A stretch of 64,000 nt of DNA, from contig JAEZIN010000003.1 of NCBI GenBank assembly GCA_023436585.1, positions 1 to 64,000 on the forward strand, written 5' to 3'. Source of the DNA: Bacillota bacterium. GTDB taxonomy: Bacteria > Bacillota > Clostridia > Christensenellales > Aristaeellaceae. Position 1 is the stretch's first letter. Each line of letters begins with the position of its first letter. The translations under genes were made by a program, and so were the position numbers. A model generated the notes under the pieces. It searched no databases. It worked only from the letters and a program-made list of their open reading frames with translations, and was not told the DNA's origin. Of this stretch, positions 16,706 to 24,663 are shown one piece after another.

Positions 16706-16826
16706 CAAACGTTCCTTTACTCCCAAATATCATACCATAAACAAGATATGCGAAATTTATAACAATTCGTATGATTTTAGGAACGTTTGGCGTAAACCCC
16801 ACTAATTACGCTTCTTCCCCTATAAT
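16706..16826 (+). promoter_or_regulatory. Divergent control region with an 11-base inverted repeat
   Basis: CAAACGTTCCT (16706-16716) and AGGAACGTTTG (16779-16789) are perfect inverted copies 62 bases apart. The right copy lies about 31 bases before a TATAAT (16821-16826) that has no good -35, as for an activated promoter. They are likely LytTR regulator sites. Confidence 0.55.
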
Positions 16827-16884
16827 GACCCTATACAGTCGGAGGTATGTGCATAAATACGCAGCTTGCGGAAAGGAGCAGCGC

Positions 16885-17637
16885 ATGATCCGCATCGCAG
16901 TTTGTGAAGATGAAAGCAATATGCTGGAGGCCGTTGGCCGCATGGTTCTGGAATATGCCAGCGCAAACCCGCAAATGAACATTACGCTGCATTCCTTCCA
17001 TTCCGCTTATGACCTGCTGGAGAGCCGGAACGGAAAGGACGCGCCTTACCACATCTATCTGTTGGATATATTGATGCCGCAAATGAACGGGATCGAGCTG
17101 GCCCGTTATATACGCAAGGATGACGACCAGGCCGTCATCATATTCATGACCTCCTCCAGAGAATACGCGCTGGAATCCTTCAAGGCTTCGCCCATGCAAT
17201 ACCTGGTAAAGCCGGTTCACGAGATTACGCTGTTCTCCGCGCTGGAGAAAGCCTGCCAAAGGGTCAAGCAGTCGGCGGACATCAACGTTCTGATACGGGT
17301 GAAGGGCGGCATTGCCTGCATCCGCTACCACCAAATTTCCTATATAGAATACATGAACCACACCATGACGTATCATCTGATCACCGGCAAAACACTGACA
17401 ACCATGGTTTTGCGGGAGTCCTTTACCGACTGTACGGAGAAGTACCTGCAGGACCAGCGTTTCATCAAGCCGCACGCGTCCTTTGTTCTGAACATGGATC
17501 ACGTTCAGGTGATGACCGCCAGGGAGTTTGAAATGCAAGGCGGGGAGATCGTACCCATTTCGAAGCGTGCTTACGCCCAGGTTCGCAAACAGTTTACGGA
17601 TTATGTACTGGCCCGCCACGGCGGGGTGGCGCAATAA
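16885..17637 (+). CDS. LytTR-family response regulator
   Basis: A 250-residue regulator. Residues 1-125 form a receiver domain, with acidic residues in AVCEDE, the phospho-Asp in LLDILMPQMNGIE (about residue 58), a Thr/Ser in FMTSS and Lys in YLVKPV. Residues about 140-245 form a LytTR DNA-binding domain (ISYIEYMNH, ...RFIKPHASFVLNMDHV, ISKRAYAQVRKQF). It is the partner of the divergent GHKL kinase. The start at 16885 follows AAAGGAG; the ORF extends upstream to 16771 but would run through the promoter. Its targets may include its own promoter through the inverted repeat. A weak terminator lies at 17673-17703. Confidence 0.9.
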   Translation: MIRIAVCEDESNMLEAVGRMVLEYASANPQMNITLHSFHSAYDLLESRNGKDAPYHIYLLDILMPQMNGIELARYIRKDDDQAVIIFMTSSREYALESFKASPMQYLVKPVHEITLFSALEKACQRVKQSADINVLIRVKGGIACIRYHQISYIEYMNHTMTYHLITGKTLTTMVLRESFTDCTEKYLQDQRFIKPHASFVLNMDHVQVMTAREFEMQGGEIVPISKRAYAQVRKQFTDYVLARHGGVAQ

Positions 17638-17672
17638 CCCGGCAGCGAACAAAATATAAGGACAGGAAGGGT

Positions 17673-17703
17673 GGAAGGCACTGCGTCTTGCATTCCTTTT
17701 TTT
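17673..17703 (+). terminator. Terminator after the response regulator
   Basis: GGAAGGCA / TGCATTCC (seven of eight pairs) followed by TTTTTTT. Confidence 0.6.
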
Positions 17704-17754
17704 AATGTCCAAAAAAATATTCACCGCAAACTGTGTGTATGACAGCATCCGCCT

Positions 17755-17783
17755 TTTGCATGCCACGCATTTCATGATATAAT
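17755..17783 (+). promoter_or_regulatory. Promoter of the exported protein gene
   Basis: TTTGCA (17755-17760), 17-base spacer, TATAAT (17778-17783). The start codon follows 25 bases later. Confidence 0.8.
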
Positions 17784-17808
17784 GGTATAAAATGAAAGAG
17801 GTGGATAT

Positions 17809-18501
17809 ATGAAAAAAGCGATGTGCTGTCTTTTGGTATTGGCCCTTGCCTTGCTTCCTGCTTTTGCTTTCGCGGCAGGAAAAGCAACCGTTACCCAGGA
17901 AGCCTTCTACGTTACATCTTTCCTATCCTATTTTGCCGCCGATATGTACGCCGAAGTCACCAATACGGGCGATAAACCCGTTCAGTTCAACGGCGGCCTT
18001 TTGGAATTGTACAACCCGGATGGCGACGCCATTGAAAGCAGCAACGTGTATTCCTGCTATCCGGCCATCCTGGCCCCTGGGGAGAGCGGCTACCTGCATG
18101 AGCTCATCAGCGTGGATGAGGCCACCGAAGCAAGCTATATAGACGATTACAGCCTGACCATCAGTGGAAAAGGGGAAAACGAAAAAGTCACCTTGCGCCT
18201 TGCCAGCACCGGCACCTTTGGAGAAGAAGTATTCTCCGAATACTTCAAGGAATATGCCGTAACCGCCATGGTGACCAATGAAACGGACGAACTGCTGCGA
18301 AATATCCACGTGGTCTACGTGCTCTTTGACGCCGCGGACAAGCTGCTCTACGCCGGCACGGCGGAGCCCTACTATGTCGGCCTGCCGGCCGGGCAAACCA
18401 TTGAAATTCGCACGACAGTAGACAGCGGCATCGTGGATGTATGGGAAAAGGATGGCATCCAGCCGGCGCGCATCGTCACCATCGCCTACGTGGAAAAATA
18501 A
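17809..18501 (+). CDS. Exported protein with two FxLYD-like beta domains, unknown function
   Basis: A 230-residue protein with a signal peptide (MKKAMCCLLVLALALLPAFA, cleavage after AFA-A) and no lipobox. The mature part is two beta-rich halves of about 100 residues. The first contains YAEVTNTGDKPVQFNGGLLE and the second VTAMVTNETDELLRNIHVVY. Both show the conserved V-x-N-T-x-D pattern of FxLYD-type immunoglobulin-like domains. Such domains are found in secreted or surface proteins without a known reaction. It has its own promoter, GAGGTGG ribosome site and strong terminator, so it is a single-gene unit. It lies behind the two-component regulator and could be a target of it, which is inference from position only. 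Confidence 0.65.
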   Translation: MKKAMCCLLVLALALLPAFAFAAGKATVTQEAFYVTSFLSYFAADMYAEVTNTGDKPVQFNGGLLELYNPDGDAIESSNVYSCYPAILAPGESGYLHELISVDEATEASYIDDYSLTISGKGENEKVTLRLASTGTFGEEVFSEYFKEYAVTAMVTNETDELLRNIHVVYVLFDAADKLLYAGTAEPYYVGLPAGQTIEIRTTVDSGIVDVWEKDGIQPARIVTIAYVEK

Positions 18502-18533
18502 CAGCTTGCCATCAATAATGATTCACGCAATGA

Positions 18534-18563
18534 TGCTCCCGCTTTCGCGGGAGCATTTTTTTT
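18534..18563 (+). terminator. Strong intrinsic terminator
   Basis: TGCTCCCGC / GCGGGAGCA, TTTC loop, then eight T. Confidence 0.9.
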
Positions 18564-18609
18564 GATGGGACGATAGGGTAATAGGAAGCAGGCAGCGCAC
18601 ATCCGGCAG

Positions 18610-18792
18610 CTAGTTTACGATCATATAGTCCCCATTTTTTAATTGAATAACGTTCGCCCGGAGCGCACGGCTGATATCCAGAAGCGTCTGCTGCTTCTCC
18701 TTTTCATCCGGTATGCAAAGGCACAGCGGATCGCCACCCACCACCTTGTCCGGATTGTTGGTAACATACACCAGAATCTGCGCGTTTTTCAT
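18610..18792 (-). CDS. Capping complex subunit for YIEGIA
   Basis: A 60-residue protein (MKNAQILVYVTNNPDKVVGG ... LKNGDYMIVN). It lies 11 bases behind a YIEGIA gene, in the position and size of the small partner annotated in spore formers as the capping complex subunit for YIEGIA. It is hydrophilic and has no membrane segment. The start at 18792 follows GGGAGG. I recognise it from size, order and partner rather than from a catalytic motif. Its biochemical role is unknown; presumably it binds the soluble face of the YIEGIA protein. Confidence 0.7.
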   Translation of the reverse strand: MKNAQILVYVTNNPDKVVGGDPLCLCIPDEKEKQQTLLDISRALRANVIQLKNGDYMIVN

Positions 18793-18803
18793 GCTGCCTC
18801 CCA

Positions 18804-19703
18804 TCAGCCCGCCGTCATGATCCGGCGGACCTTTCTGCTGTTTTCCAGAATGGGCGTATTTCCAATGGCATGAATCATCTTGCCCAAATCCCTTACAATG
18901 GGTACAACGGCGATCAATATCACGCCGTTTTTGAAGTTCCGGCGCATAAACTGAAACCGCTTTACCCCAAGCGACCTGCACACCTCAAACATCATGGCCT
19001 GCCTTTGCCCCAGGCTGTCCAGGGTGATGCGGAACATTTGGGATTTGGGCGTGACCACCACCGCAAGTCCTTCCTTTTCAAACAGCTCCTTGCTGCGCTG
19101 GGTTCCCAGCACGCTGGTCACAAACATGCCATCCACATACAGTTCCGATCCTTCGACGGTGATCTTCCCTTCCTGGATGGAGCAGATGTCTCCCACGCGT
19201 TTTCCTTTGGTAAAGCGCTTGATGAGCAGCGTTACCGAAAGGCCGGCCGCAAGACCCGCCACAATCTGCAAGAGCATTGTTTGCCCGCCCAGCAGGTTCA
19301 TGCACAGCACAGCGGCCAGTGCCGCGGCCAGGGATACATAATGCCTTGCTTCATATGTTTTTGCGATCCCATCGATATATGCCGGGCCGCGCTTTGTGTA
19401 GCCCACATGATCCAGCTTCGCCAGGCTCTCGCTTTCCAGCTTGCGTATATCCCGAAAGTGCTGCGTCGCCAGGGCCAGGAAGGTGATGGCGGTGAAATCC
19501 TGTTTGATAAGGGCCGGTATGGCCACAGCGCCGAGGGCTGAAGCCACAAAGCCGGTTACCAGGTTGTTGAACAGGCCGTTGGGATAACTGGGTGTCTGGC
19601 GGTAATCCACATAAAGTGTAATGACGCGGGCGATCATGCCGGATACGATTCCGGTGAGTATCATCGTCACAGTTACCTGGCTAAGTATCTCTTTTTCGCC
19701 CAT
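18804..19703 (-). CDS. YIEGIA family membrane protein
   Basis: A 299-residue protein. An N-terminal helix (VTMILTGIVSGMIARVITLY) and further membrane segments occupy the first 170 residues. The motif AYIDGIAKTYEARHYVSL (about residues 111-128) corresponds to the YIEGIA signature. The soluble C-terminal part holds GDICSIQEGKITVEGSELYVDG and a basic region before RDLGKMIHAIGNTPI. The family is confined to spore-forming Firmicutes and its function is not established, so its presence suggests, without proving, an endospore-forming ancestry. The start at 19703 is chosen because upstream in-frame codons lack a ribosome site; GGAGCGTGGATGG precedes it. The small capping-subunit gene follows. Confidence 0.8.
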   Translation of the reverse strand: MGEKEILSQVTVTMILTGIVSGMIARVITLYVDYRQTPSYPNGLFNNLVTGFVASALGAVAIPALIKQDFTAITFLALATQHFRDIRKLESESLAKLDHVGYTKRGPAYIDGIAKTYEARHYVSLAAALAAVLCMNLLGGQTMLLQIVAGLAAGLSVTLLIKRFTKGKRVGDICSIQEGKITVEGSELYVDGMFVTSVLGTQRSKELFEKEGLAVVVTPKSQMFRITLDSLGQRQAMMFEVCRSLGVKRFQFMRRNFKNGVILIAVVPIVRDLGKMIHAIGNTPILENSRKVRRIMTAG

Positions 19704-19855
19704 ACCATCCACGCTCCATACCGGGTTATTGGCTGACGGGCTTATTTTCCATTGATTACAGAAAATTATACAAGGGATCAGTGCGGCCATCATAGGACGA
19801 ATGAAACGCAGGGGCAGGACAAATGATACAAGGGGAAATATAACAAAGGCGGGAA

Positions 19856-22204
19856 ATGCAAGGTATGGGATACGATCTGCTGGGCACGTCGCCGCGCCGG
19901 CCGGACGGCCTTAACAAGGCAACGGGAAAGCTTCAGTATATACAGGATTCCGTGGAACCCGGCTGCCTTCATGCCATGCTGCACGTATCCACCGCAGCTC
20001 ACGGGATCATCCGGTCTGTGGACCTGGGGGAAGCACTTCAGGTGCCCGGCGTAGTGGCCATTTTAACCGGCGAGGACTGCGGTGTGAAAATGGGAGGACA
20101 GATTCAGGATATGCCCTTATTGGCCAGAGAAACGGTGCGCTACTGCGGCGAGCCGGTGGCACTGGTGGTGGCTAGGGAATATTGGCAGGCCCAGCGGGCG
20201 GCCGCATGCATCCGCGTCATATACGAACCTTTGCCCGTCATCAATTCGCCGGGAGAGGCCCTTGACCCATACGCTGCGCCTGTCCATCCGCATATGGCGG
20301 AGTACAAGCAAACGGTAAGCGACCTGCATCCCGCTTTTAACACCAACATCGTCCACCACGCAAAGATCCGCAAGGGCAATATGGCGGAAGGCTGGGCAGC
20401 CAGCAAAGTGACGGTAGAAGGACACTTTACCCTTCCCCAGTGCGCCCACGGGTACATGGAAACAAGGTGTGCCGCCGCCCAGATTATGGGCGATGGCACA
20501 GTGGTCATTGAAACCGCCTCCCAGGCCCCCCACGCCATACGGATTGCTTTGGCGGAAAGCTTCGACCTGACCCAGGGGCAGGTGGAGGTGATCAGCTTCC
20601 ATTTGGGTGGCGCCTACGGCGGGAAGGTGAACGGCCATCCGGAAATGCTGGCCTACCTTGCATCCAGGGCCGTCGGCGGCAAAAAAACCGCGCTGCACTT
20701 TACCAGGGAACAATGCTTTACAAGCGTCGGCTGCAAGATCGGCGCAGACTGCACGCTGAAGATCGGCGCCACAAGGGAAGGAAAAATCATGGCCCTGGAA
20801 GCTACGTACCATCTGGATACGGGAGCGTACGCCGATTCCGGGCCGCGGATGACCTACGCCGCCGCTACCAGCACCGGGGAGCTTTATGCCATAGGCCATA
20901 TCCAGTGCGACGCGCTTTGCATATACACCAACCATGTGTATGCCACGTCCTTCCGGGGCTTTGGACATGAGATATCCATCTTCTGCATGGAACGCATGAT
21001 GGACAAGCTGGCTGCGGCGCTGAAAATGGATGGCACAGCGCTCCGCATGTTGAACATGGTGAAGCCTGGAGATACATCCACCACCCAGGTCCGCTATACG
21101 CAGAGCAATCTGGGCAGCCCCATGGACTGCCTGAACAAGGCCATGGAAATGATCCATTGGGACGAAGGAACAGTGACGCAGGCGCAAGGGGATACAGTGC
21201 GGGCCAAAGGGATCGCCTGCATATCCAAAACGTCCAGCTCGCCTACAGACGCCGGCTCCGCCGCGGTAATCCTCTTTTGCCCCGACGGCAGCATCAATGT
21301 AAACTGCGGTGTGGTGGAATGCGGGCAGGGGTTTGCCGCAACCATCAAACAGATTCTTGCCGAAAAACTAAAAATGGACCCAGGCGGAATTTTTGTCAAG
21401 GAACAAATCGACACCAGGGTGGCGCCTGAGCACTGGAAGACGGTCGCCAGCATGTCGAACTTCCTGGCTGGCAACGCGGTGTTAAGCGTGACGGAGGATG
21501 CAATATCGCAATTGAAGCGCAAAGCGGCCATTGCCCTTGGGTGTCAGGAATGCCACCTTCAGGTGGGCGGGGGAAGGGTTTACCAAGTCAGCGATCCGGA
21601 TGTATACATGGAGATCAAGCACCTCACAGGCGGACTGAAGCTTAAAAACGATACGGCCATTGGTGGCCATATCATCGGCCGGGGCAGCTATATCATGGAG
21701 CATCTGACCAGCCTGGATCCGGAAACAGGCCGTGGAAGAAGCGGGCCGTACTGGACGGTTGGGGCACAGGCAGTGGAAATCGAATACAACAAAAGGACTT
21801 GCGAATTCCGCTTGTTAAAGGCCGTCACCGCCGTGGATGCCGGCAAGGTCGTCCATTATGCCATCAGCCGCGGGCAGATCACGGGGGGCATGCACATGGG
21901 GCTGAGCACGGCCACCAGGGAGCACTTCACATACGACGACAGCGCAAAGCTCCTGGATACCAGCTTTCGTACCTACAAGCTCCTGCATTTCGCGCAGAAC
22001 CCGGCTTATGAAGTGGCATTCCTGGAAACGCCCAACCTGGACGGACCTTATGGCTTAAGGGGCATTGGGGAGCATGGCGTGCTGGGCATGGCCCCCGCCC
22101 TGGCCAACGCGCTGACACTGGCCATGGGCAAGGAAATGGATGATCTCCCCCTGCAGTTTGAAAAGCTATGGCAAAAAGCAATGCAGGAGGGGGCACCCGC
22201 ATGA
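19856..22204 (+). CDS. Molybdenum hydroxylase large subunit (xanthine dehydrogenase family)
   Basis: A 782-residue catalytic subunit of the xanthine dehydrogenase / aldehyde oxidase family, binding the molybdenum-pterin cofactor. Marks: RRPDGLNKATGKLQY at the N-terminus, GGAYGGK (about residue 248), TSFRGFGHE, a VVECGQG loop, and the active-site Glu in RGIGEHGVLGMAPALANAL near the C-terminus. The Pro-Gln that usually follows the FRGFG glycines is His-Glu here, so the substrate need not be xanthine. AAAGG six bases upstream supports the ATG at 19856; 19865 is an alternative. The FAD and 2Fe-2S subunits follow with ATGA overlaps. No cofactor-maturation gene is adjacent. Confidence 0.88.
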   Translation: MQGMGYDLLGTSPRRPDGLNKATGKLQYIQDSVEPGCLHAMLHVSTAAHGIIRSVDLGEALQVPGVVAILTGEDCGVKMGGQIQDMPLLARETVRYCGEPVALVVAREYWQAQRAAACIRVIYEPLPVINSPGEALDPYAAPVHPHMAEYKQTVSDLHPAFNTNIVHHAKIRKGNMAEGWAASKVTVEGHFTLPQCAHGYMETRCAAAQIMGDGTVVIETASQAPHAIRIALAESFDLTQGQVEVISFHLGGAYGGKVNGHPEMLAYLASRAVGGKKTALHFTREQCFTSVGCKIGADCTLKIGATREGKIMALEATYHLDTGAYADSGPRMTYAAATSTGELYAIGHIQCDALCIYTNHVYATSFRGFGHEISIFCMERMMDKLAAALKMDGTALRMLNMVKPGDTSTTQVRYTQSNLGSPMDCLNKAMEMIHWDEGTVTQAQGDTVRAKGIACISKTSSSPTDAGSAAVILFCPDGSINVNCGVVECGQGFAATIKQILAEKLKMDPGGIFVKEQIDTRVAPEHWKTVASMSNFLAGNAVLSVTEDAISQLKRKAAIALGCQECHLQVGGGRVYQVSDPDVYMEIKHLTGGLKLKNDTAIGGHIIGRGSYIMEHLTSLDPETGRGRSGPYWTVGAQAVEIEYNKRTCEFRLLKAVTAVDAGKVVHYAISRGQITGGMHMGLSTATREHFTYDDSAKLLDTSFRTYKLLHFAQNPAYEVAFLETPNLDGPYGLRGIGEHGVLGMAPALANALTLAMGKEMDDLPLQFEKLWQKAMQEGAPA

Positions 22205-23025
22205 TTCCTTTTCCCTTTGCTTATTATCAGCCCAAGACGCTGTCGGAAGCGGCGGATGCGTACCAAGAATGCCTGAACCGGCAAGAAAAACCGCAGTACT
22301 ACTCCGGCGGCACGGAGATCATCACCATGGGGCGTACAGGCAGCCTGCGGTTTGACGCGGTAATCGACCTGAAGGGCATACCGGAAATGCATGGTTTGAA
22401 ACGGGACGGGAACCATCTATCCATAGGCGCCGCGGAAACGTTGAACGATATTGCCCGCTGGAATGCCTTTCCACTTCTGACGCAATGCTGCGCCCGCGTG
22501 GCGGATCACACTGCCCAGTGCAAAATCACACTGGGGGGCAACATCGCCGGAACCATTATCTATCACGAGGCGGTTTTGCCGCTGCTTTTGGCAAATGCGT
22601 CCGTGGAACTGTTCGGACCTGACGGTGCGCGTTCCGCGGAATTGTCAGCGCTGTTTTCGCACGGTTTGCACCTTATGCAGGGGGAAATCCTGGTCCGTTT
22701 TTCCATGGACGCAAACAAAGCAGGCTTTCCCTTTGCGCATGCCAAGCATGTAGACAGCGAAAAGATAGGTTATCCCCTGTTCACCCTGGCGGCCGTGCGG
22801 GAAAAAGATATGGTCCGGGCGGCTGTCAGCGGGCTGTATCCATTTCCCATCGTGTTTGCATTCTTGCCGGGTGCAGAAAGCTTGAAGGAAATAAGAGACC
22901 AGCTTCACAGCCAACTGTGCGGAGAACCGATTTCTGACGTGCTTGGCTCGGGAGAGTACCGCCTGTTCCGGCTGAATGCAGCGCTTTATGACATGCTGGC
23001 AGCGCTTGAGGAGGATATACCATGA
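22201..23025 (+). CDS. Molybdenum hydroxylase FAD-binding subunit
   Basis: A 274-residue medium subunit of the xanthine dehydrogenase family, passing electrons from the Fe-S subunit to NAD or another acceptor. It begins with FAYYQPKTLSEAADAY, followed by the FAD pyrophosphate loop in YYSGGTEII. The second FAD motif is CKITLGGNIAGTI (the family's QIRNxxTxGGN region), and a short C-terminal CO-dehydrogenase flavoprotein-like domain follows. The start at 22201 overlaps the large-subunit stop as ATGA and has AGGAGGG upstream. The N-terminal half of the FAD domain looks slightly short compared with about 290 residues in relatives. Confidence 0.87.
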   Translation: MIPFPFAYYQPKTLSEAADAYQECLNRQEKPQYYSGGTEIITMGRTGSLRFDAVIDLKGIPEMHGLKRDGNHLSIGAAETLNDIARWNAFPLLTQCCARVADHTAQCKITLGGNIAGTIIYHEAVLPLLLANASVELFGPDGARSAELSALFSHGLHLMQGEILVRFSMDANKAGFPFAHAKHVDSEKIGYPLFTLAAVREKDMVRAAVSGLYPFPIVFAFLPGAESLKEIRDQLHSQLCGEPISDVLGSGEYRLFRLNAALYDMLAALEEDIP

Positions 23026-23504
23026 TCAAAATCCAGGGCAAGACAGTCATCACCCTGCGCGTAAACGGGCAGGACGTGGAAAAAGCCGTCTATCCCTTCC
23101 AAACACTATTGGATGTGTTAAGGGACAACCTGGGCTTAACAGGCGGAAAACCGGGCTGTGAGAATGGCGATTGCGGCGCATGCACAATCCTGTGGGATGG
23201 TTGGCCCATGAAATCCTGCCTCTGTTTGGCGGTGGAAGCGCCGGGCCACGACATCCTCACCGTGGAGGGGCTGCAGGATACCTCCCTGCAGCAGGCTTTC
23301 ACAGACCGCTTCGCCATGCAGTGCGGGTACTGCACGCCGGGCTTCATTATGAATGCACACGCGCTTTTAAGTCAGCATCCCGACCCGGATGACTATACCA
23401 TCGACTCCTGGATGCAATCGAACATCTGCCGCTGCACTTGCTATGAGGAGATAGGCGCGGCCATCAGGGACATCATTCAAAAATGCAAGCCGGCCGGCAT
23501 ATGA
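23022..23504 (+). CDS. Molybdenum hydroxylase 2Fe-2S subunit
   Basis: A 160-residue small subunit with two [2Fe-2S] clusters. The plant-type cluster has Cys in GCENGDCGACTILWDG and a fourth in SCLCLAVEA. The alpha-helical cluster has QCGYCTPG and NICRCTCYEEI. It relays electrons from the molybdenum site to the FAD subunit. It overlaps the FAD gene by ATGA and ends the operon. Order (large, FAD, Fe-S) and tight packing show a single three-subunit enzyme, probably an N-heterocycle or purine hydroxylase. Confidence 0.93.
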   Translation: MIKIQGKTVITLRVNGQDVEKAVYPFQTLLDVLRDNLGLTGGKPGCENGDCGACTILWDGWPMKSCLCLAVEAPGHDILTVEGLQDTSLQQAFTDRFAMQCGYCTPGFIMNAHALLSQHPDPDDYTIDSWMQSNICRCTCYEEIGAAIRDIIQKCKPAGI

Positions 23505-23550
23505 AAAGGATGCGTCTCCGTGACGGTGTTGCATTTAAAAGGCCCATGCC

Positions 23551-23821
23551 TGTTACGGCACGAGCCTCAGCGTATCAACAAAGTGGCTATGCCACTTTGT
23601 TGAGCTTTTCCCTCGCTGCACTGCACACTGGCTTCGCCATTGTGCGGCCGTTTGCTCGGGCAAGGAAGGAAATTCTTCGAATTTCCCGCGCAAACCACCG
23701 CACATGTCGCTGGTTTGCGATCTAGAATCAGAGGGCTTCAGCCCTCCGATACCTCCCGGGGTTTTTTGATGGTTTGAGGCACGGGCCTTGTTACGGCATG
23801 GGCCATGTTACGGCACGGGCC
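23551..23821 (+). repeat. Array of five hairpins flanked by 16-base direct repeats
   Basis: No gene lies here. Hairpins in order: 23575-23603 (13 perfect pairs, TAT loop), 23623-23645 (10 pairs, one mismatch, TTC loop), 23668-23686 (8 pairs, TTC loop), 23689-23719 (9 pairs, 13-base loop) and 23731-23746 (GAGGGC/GCCCTC), followed by CCCGGGGTTTTTT. The 16-mer TGTTACGGCACGRGCC occurs before the array (23551) and twice after it (23789, 23806), with one base changed in each of the first two copies. Confidence 0.7.
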
Positions 23822-23826
23822 TTTGC

Positions 23827-24054
23827 CTACTGCTGCGCATTCTTGTATACTTCCTGAAAGTTTTTCTCCCGGTCAGGCGTCCAAAATCCGCCGTGTTCCC
23901 ACTCTGCCTGCTTCTTGCAAATCATTTCGTATTGCTGTTCCAAAGTATCCCGCATAGGGGCGAGAAGCAAGGGGTTGTTCCGGTGTGCGGCCACATCCGA
24001 TTTCAGGTTTTCCAAGGCCTCCATCTGCATCTGCTGATACTGTTCCCTGGTCAT
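23827..24054 (-). CDS. Small helical protein of unknown function
   Basis: A 75-residue, highly charged, probably all-helical protein (MTREQYQQMQMEALENLKSD...). It has no signal peptide, cysteine motif or membrane segment except a single Cys in MICKKQ. The start at 24054 follows GGAAGGA by about eight bases; the longer ORF from 24129 has none. It stands alone between the hairpin array and a divergent peptide gene. I do not recognise the family. Confidence 0.55.
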   Translation of the reverse strand: MTREQYQQMQMEALENLKSDVAAHRNNPLLLAPMRDTLEQQYEMICKKQAEWEHGGFWTPDREKNFQEVYKNAQQ

Positions 24055-24205
24055 GCAAACACTCCTTCCATGCCCATACAGTATGTCCAAAGGGATGGGA
24101 TACAAATCTGCCGCCGGCCGCAGCGCCAAAATCAGCCATATGGTTACGGCCCGGTTTTCACGGCAGCAGCCAGGTAAACCATTGGTTTATTTTCCAAAAA
24201 AGGGC

Positions 24206-24234
24206 TTGCGGAATCAAAACAGGTATGTTAAAAT
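24206..24234 (+). promoter_or_regulatory. Promoter of the 30-codon peptide gene
   Basis: TTGCGG (24206-24211), 17-base spacer, TAAAAT (24229-24234). Confidence 0.6.
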
Positions 24235-24266
24235 AACCACGACTTTGATAAGAAGGAGGTGCGCGC

Positions 24267-24359
24267 ATGATTCTCTTGTTTGAAAGATTTAAAGACGCAA
24301 TGCTCAATGGCATCAGCAAGATGACATGTGCTGTACCTCTGTCCATAACAGCGGGATAA
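24267..24359 (+). CDS. 30-residue peptide of unknown function
   Basis: A 30-codon gene behind a very strong ribosome site (AAGGAGGTG). The product starts MILLFERFKDAMLNGISKM, which would form an amphipathic helix, and ends TCAVPLSITAG with a single Cys. It has its own promoter (24206-24234) and a perfect terminator (24380-24412), so it is a complete tiny transcription unit. An amphipathic N-terminus followed by a Cys and a few hydrophobic residues recalls AgrD-type signal precursors. However, it lacks their acidic C-terminal recognition tail and no AgrB is nearby. A small membrane-active peptide or type I toxin is also possible. Confidence 0.55.
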   Translation: MILLFERFKDAMLNGISKMTCAVPLSITAG

Positions 24360-24379
24360 CTTTTTGTTGTCCCCAAAAG

Positions 24380-24412
24380 GCGGCGGTATGACGTGCATAC
24401 CGCCGCTTTTTT
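24380..24412 (+). terminator. Terminator of the peptide gene
   Basis: GCGGCGGTATG / CATACCGCCGC (11 perfect pairs), then TTTTTT. Confidence 0.9.
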
Positions 24413-24429
24413 GATTGCCGGAAAGGATG

Positions 24430-24657
24430 ATGAACGTGGTCTGCTCATTGGGAATAAGAATTCAAACCCTGCGCAGGGCTCAGGGATTCACACAGGCGCA
24501 GCTTGCCATAAAACTGGGCATAACAGCCCCGGCCATATCCAAGTGGGAGCGCGACATCGCGTACCCGGATATCATGCTGCTTTACCCTCTTTCCAAGATG
24601 CTGTGCGTATCGCTGGATACGCTGTTTTCACCGACCTTTACCATGAATGGGAGTTGA
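24430..24657 (+). CDS. Small XRE-family regulator
   Basis: A DNA-binding protein of about 75 residues that is almost only a helix-turn-helix: IRIQTLRRAQGFTQAQLAIK ... GITAPAISKWERDIAYPDI, followed by a short SLDTLF end typical of Cro/XRE proteins. The start is uncertain: ATG at 24427 or 24430, or GTG at 24436, the last being best spaced from GGAAAGG. It is followed after six bases by a 53-codon gene, forming a two-gene operon. It lies 18 bases behind the terminator of the peptide unit, so readthrough from that promoter is possible. Confidence 0.85.
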   Translation: MNVVCSLGIRIQTLRRAQGFTQAQLAIKLGITAPAISKWERDIAYPDIMLLYPLSKMLCVSLDTLFSPTFTMNGS

Positions 24658-24663
24658 TTTGGT

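Noticed and set aside
23575..23746. CRISPR array
   Set aside because: The repeated structures are different hairpins, not identical direct repeats with regular spacers.
15382..24359. Complete Agr quorum-sensing locus (kinase, regulator and 30-residue peptide)
   Set aside because: No AgrB protease is present, the peptide lies 7 kb away, and it lacks the AgrD tail; only a weak hypothesis.
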